A stretch of 64,000 nucleotides of DNA, taken from positions 42,592 to 106,591 of the forward strand of contig NZ_JARBUY010000006.1 in assembly GCF_028882255.1 (NCBI RefSeq), read 5' to 3'. How positions within the stretch are numbered: the first letter of the stretch is position 1; each line of letters opens with the position of its first letter. Shown in pieces: positions 63,041 to 64,000 of the stretch. The translations under genes were made by a program, and so were the position numbers. The notes under the pieces were generated by a model. It searched no databases. It was not told where the DNA came from and saw nothing but the letters and a program-made list of their open reading frames with translations. This DNA comes from Maribacter polysaccharolyticus (GTDB taxonomy: Bacteria; Bacteroidota; Bacteroidia; Flavobacteriales; Flavobacteriaceae).

Positions 63041-63155
63041 ACTGCTTTAGCATTTTTACAATACCGAACAAACTACGGTATCCGGCTCCTTTTGGAACCA
63101 GGTCCTAAAGTATTTTTAGGACTATGAGGTTGCAATCAGTCAAATCTTTCCTCTC
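63041..63155 (-). ncRNA. SAM-II-type riboswitch with long loops, upstream of metK
   Basis: On the minus strand, P1 GAGG (63153-63150) and CCTC (63129-63126) enclose GATTTGACTGATTGCAA, matching the SAM-II loop. The 3' element TGCTAAAGCAGT (63052-63041) matches the SAM-II GCTAAA block, and its CAGT can pair with ACTG (63140-63137) to give the required pseudoknot. Three extra hairpins fill the connecting loop: GTCCTAAA/TTTAGGAC, CTGG..CC/GG..CCGG and ATACCG/CGGTAT. A long-loop SAM-II class has, as I recall, been described by comparative genomics in Bacteroidetes. Confidence 0.75.
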
Positions 63156-63166
63156 AAGATTGGGGA

Positions 63167-63174
63167 CAAAGGTA
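63167..63174 (-). promoter_or_regulatory. -7 element of metK
   Basis: TACCTTTG on the minus strand is a perfect TAnnTTTG. The start of transcription would be just before the first stem of the SAM-II-like RNA, leaving a leader of about 200 nt before the ATG. Confidence 0.65.
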
Positions 63175-63264
63175 TGAAAATGTTTTCTTATTAATGTAAT
63201 CAACCCGTAATTTTCAACCCATGATAAAAAAATTTCACGGAAACCCCAGGTAGGTATACAAGCC

Positions 63265-64000
63265 CTAAATGTCGTATTTGACCGTAAACAACACATATCT
63301 GGGCTGCACATAATACGATTGGGTGGTAAAGTAAAGTTCACTCGTGCTGTCCCTATTGAGTATGCCGGTATTGAATAGGTTGGTCCCTTTGATACCGAAC
63401 TCCCACCGACTGTCTTTTTGTTGGTAGGTCAAATTCGAATCCATAAAGCTATACTTATTGTCTATGGTATCATCCTTATCGGTATAATTATAGAAATCAT
63501 AATCTACGGTTAGGATGAAATTTTTCAAAAATGCGGCATCGAACCGAGCGTAGGGCCTATTCGTAAAATAGGTCGTCTCCCCTCCTCCGTTGTCATAATT
63601 GTTAACGGAATAACGATACCCCAATTCAAGATTGGGCGCATTCTTGAAATTGGTCGACAGGGCCCCGGTATAGCTTTGCGTAAACGAATTTGAAGTAAGC
63701 TGCTCATCATCTACCAGGTTATTGGTCGTAGACCAAGACAAACTGCCCCTTACCGAGCCTTTTATTTTACCAAAAGTACGCTCGTACCTACCATTCGCCG
63801 AAAACGATTCATCTTCAAAATCGGAATTGATCGTACTGCTAATTCGGTTGATCCCGACAATTTCAGCACTGCTTTTAAGTGCGTCAATTCTTTTCGTATA
63901 GGTCAGATTTCCGAAAATATTAGTGAAATTGAACATGTTAAAACTGAAAAAATTCAAGGACAGGTTGTGGTTTAGGGCACTTTCAAGATCCCTATTGCCT
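63265..64000 (-). CDS. C-terminal part of a TonB-dependent outer-membrane receptor (partial)
   Basis: The reading frame is open to the right edge, so the gene begins outside the window; at least 245 residues are visible. Alternating strands with aromatic girdles (LSLNFFSFNMFNFTNIFGNLTY, NLELGYRYSVNNYDN, FILTVDYDFYNYTD), a typical WEFGIKGTNLFNT segment and the final YVLFTVKYDI, with a terminal aromatic-type barrel strand, fit the outer-membrane beta-barrel (OMP_b-brl_3) group of TonB-like receptors. Substrate unknown. Confidence 0.85.
   Translation of the reverse strand, partial: GNRDLESALNHNLSLNFFSFNMFNFTNIFGNLTYTKRIDALKSSAEIVGINRISSTINSDFEDESFSANGRYERTFGKIKGSVRGSLSWSTTNNLVDDEQLTSNSFTQSYTGALSTNFKNAPNLELGYRYSVNNYDNGGGETTYFTNRPYARFDAAFLKNFILTVDYDFYNYTDKDDTIDNKYSFMDSNLTYQQKDSRWEFGIKGTNLFNTGILNRDSTSELYFTTQSYYVQPRYVLFTVKYDI

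Overview
The window comes from a member of the Bacteroidota, most likely a marine Flavobacteriaceae. The evidence is the gliding genes gldB and gldC, a 633-residue FtsZ, a methionine synthase split into two genes, head-GIN (DUF2807) proteins, a PagL-like outer-membrane enzyme, a TonB-dependent receptor end, and many promoters with the Bacteroidetes -7 motif TAnnTTTG. Shine-Dalgarno sequences are mostly weak. Almost every gene is on the minus strand, so the map is best read from right to left. I see no prophage, insertion sequence or CRISPR array. This is largely core chromosome, and the most interesting content is regulatory.

Layout from the left: three and a bit copies of a 66-bp tandem repeat, a tRNA-Arg with its terminator, and yqeY. 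Next comes the complete division/cell-wall (dcw) cluster, read mraZ-rsmH-ftsL-ftsI-murE-mraY-murD-ftsW-murG-murC-ftsQ-ftsA-ftsZ (16318 to 898), without murF or ddl. Its promoter carries three 10-bp-spaced AGTGGT boxes that look like an MraZ operator. After this are an alpha/beta hydrolase and engB (plus strand), a phosphofructokinase, gldB-gldC, a LuxR-type regulator whose phosphoacceptor Asp is Glu, a primase without zinc ligands, an ECF sigma/anti-sigma pair with an outer-membrane protein, a polyprenyl synthase, rlmN, queA, and an rsgA-dtd-mazG-like-aroA operon.

From 39.4 to 35.3 kb lies an aromatic amino acid operon: pheA, an aminotransferase, tyrA and a DAHP synthase/chorismate mutase fusion. 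In front of it is what reads as a complete ribosome-mediated attenuator: a 23-codon leader peptide with seven Phe and three Tyr codons, then three segments that can form either an antiterminator or a terminator with a U-run. I consider this the best new regulatory system in the window.

The right third (42.7-63 kb) is sulfur and methionine metabolism: metF, split metH, siroheme synthesis, a sulfite reductase with a HEPN-like tail, cysN, cysD, cysH, an Rrf2 regulator, metZ, a MetX-aspartokinase-homoserine dehydrogenase triple fusion, metY and metK. It has two SAM-I riboswitches (before metH and before metY), a SAM-II-like pseudoknot with long loops before metK, and two near-identical 23-bp palindromes before the cys operon that probably bind the Rrf2 protein. 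Together these genes reduce sulfate to sulfide, activate homoserine, make homocysteine, methylate it to methionine and convert it to SAM. SAM appears to feed back through RNA, and sulfur or Fe-S status through Rrf2.
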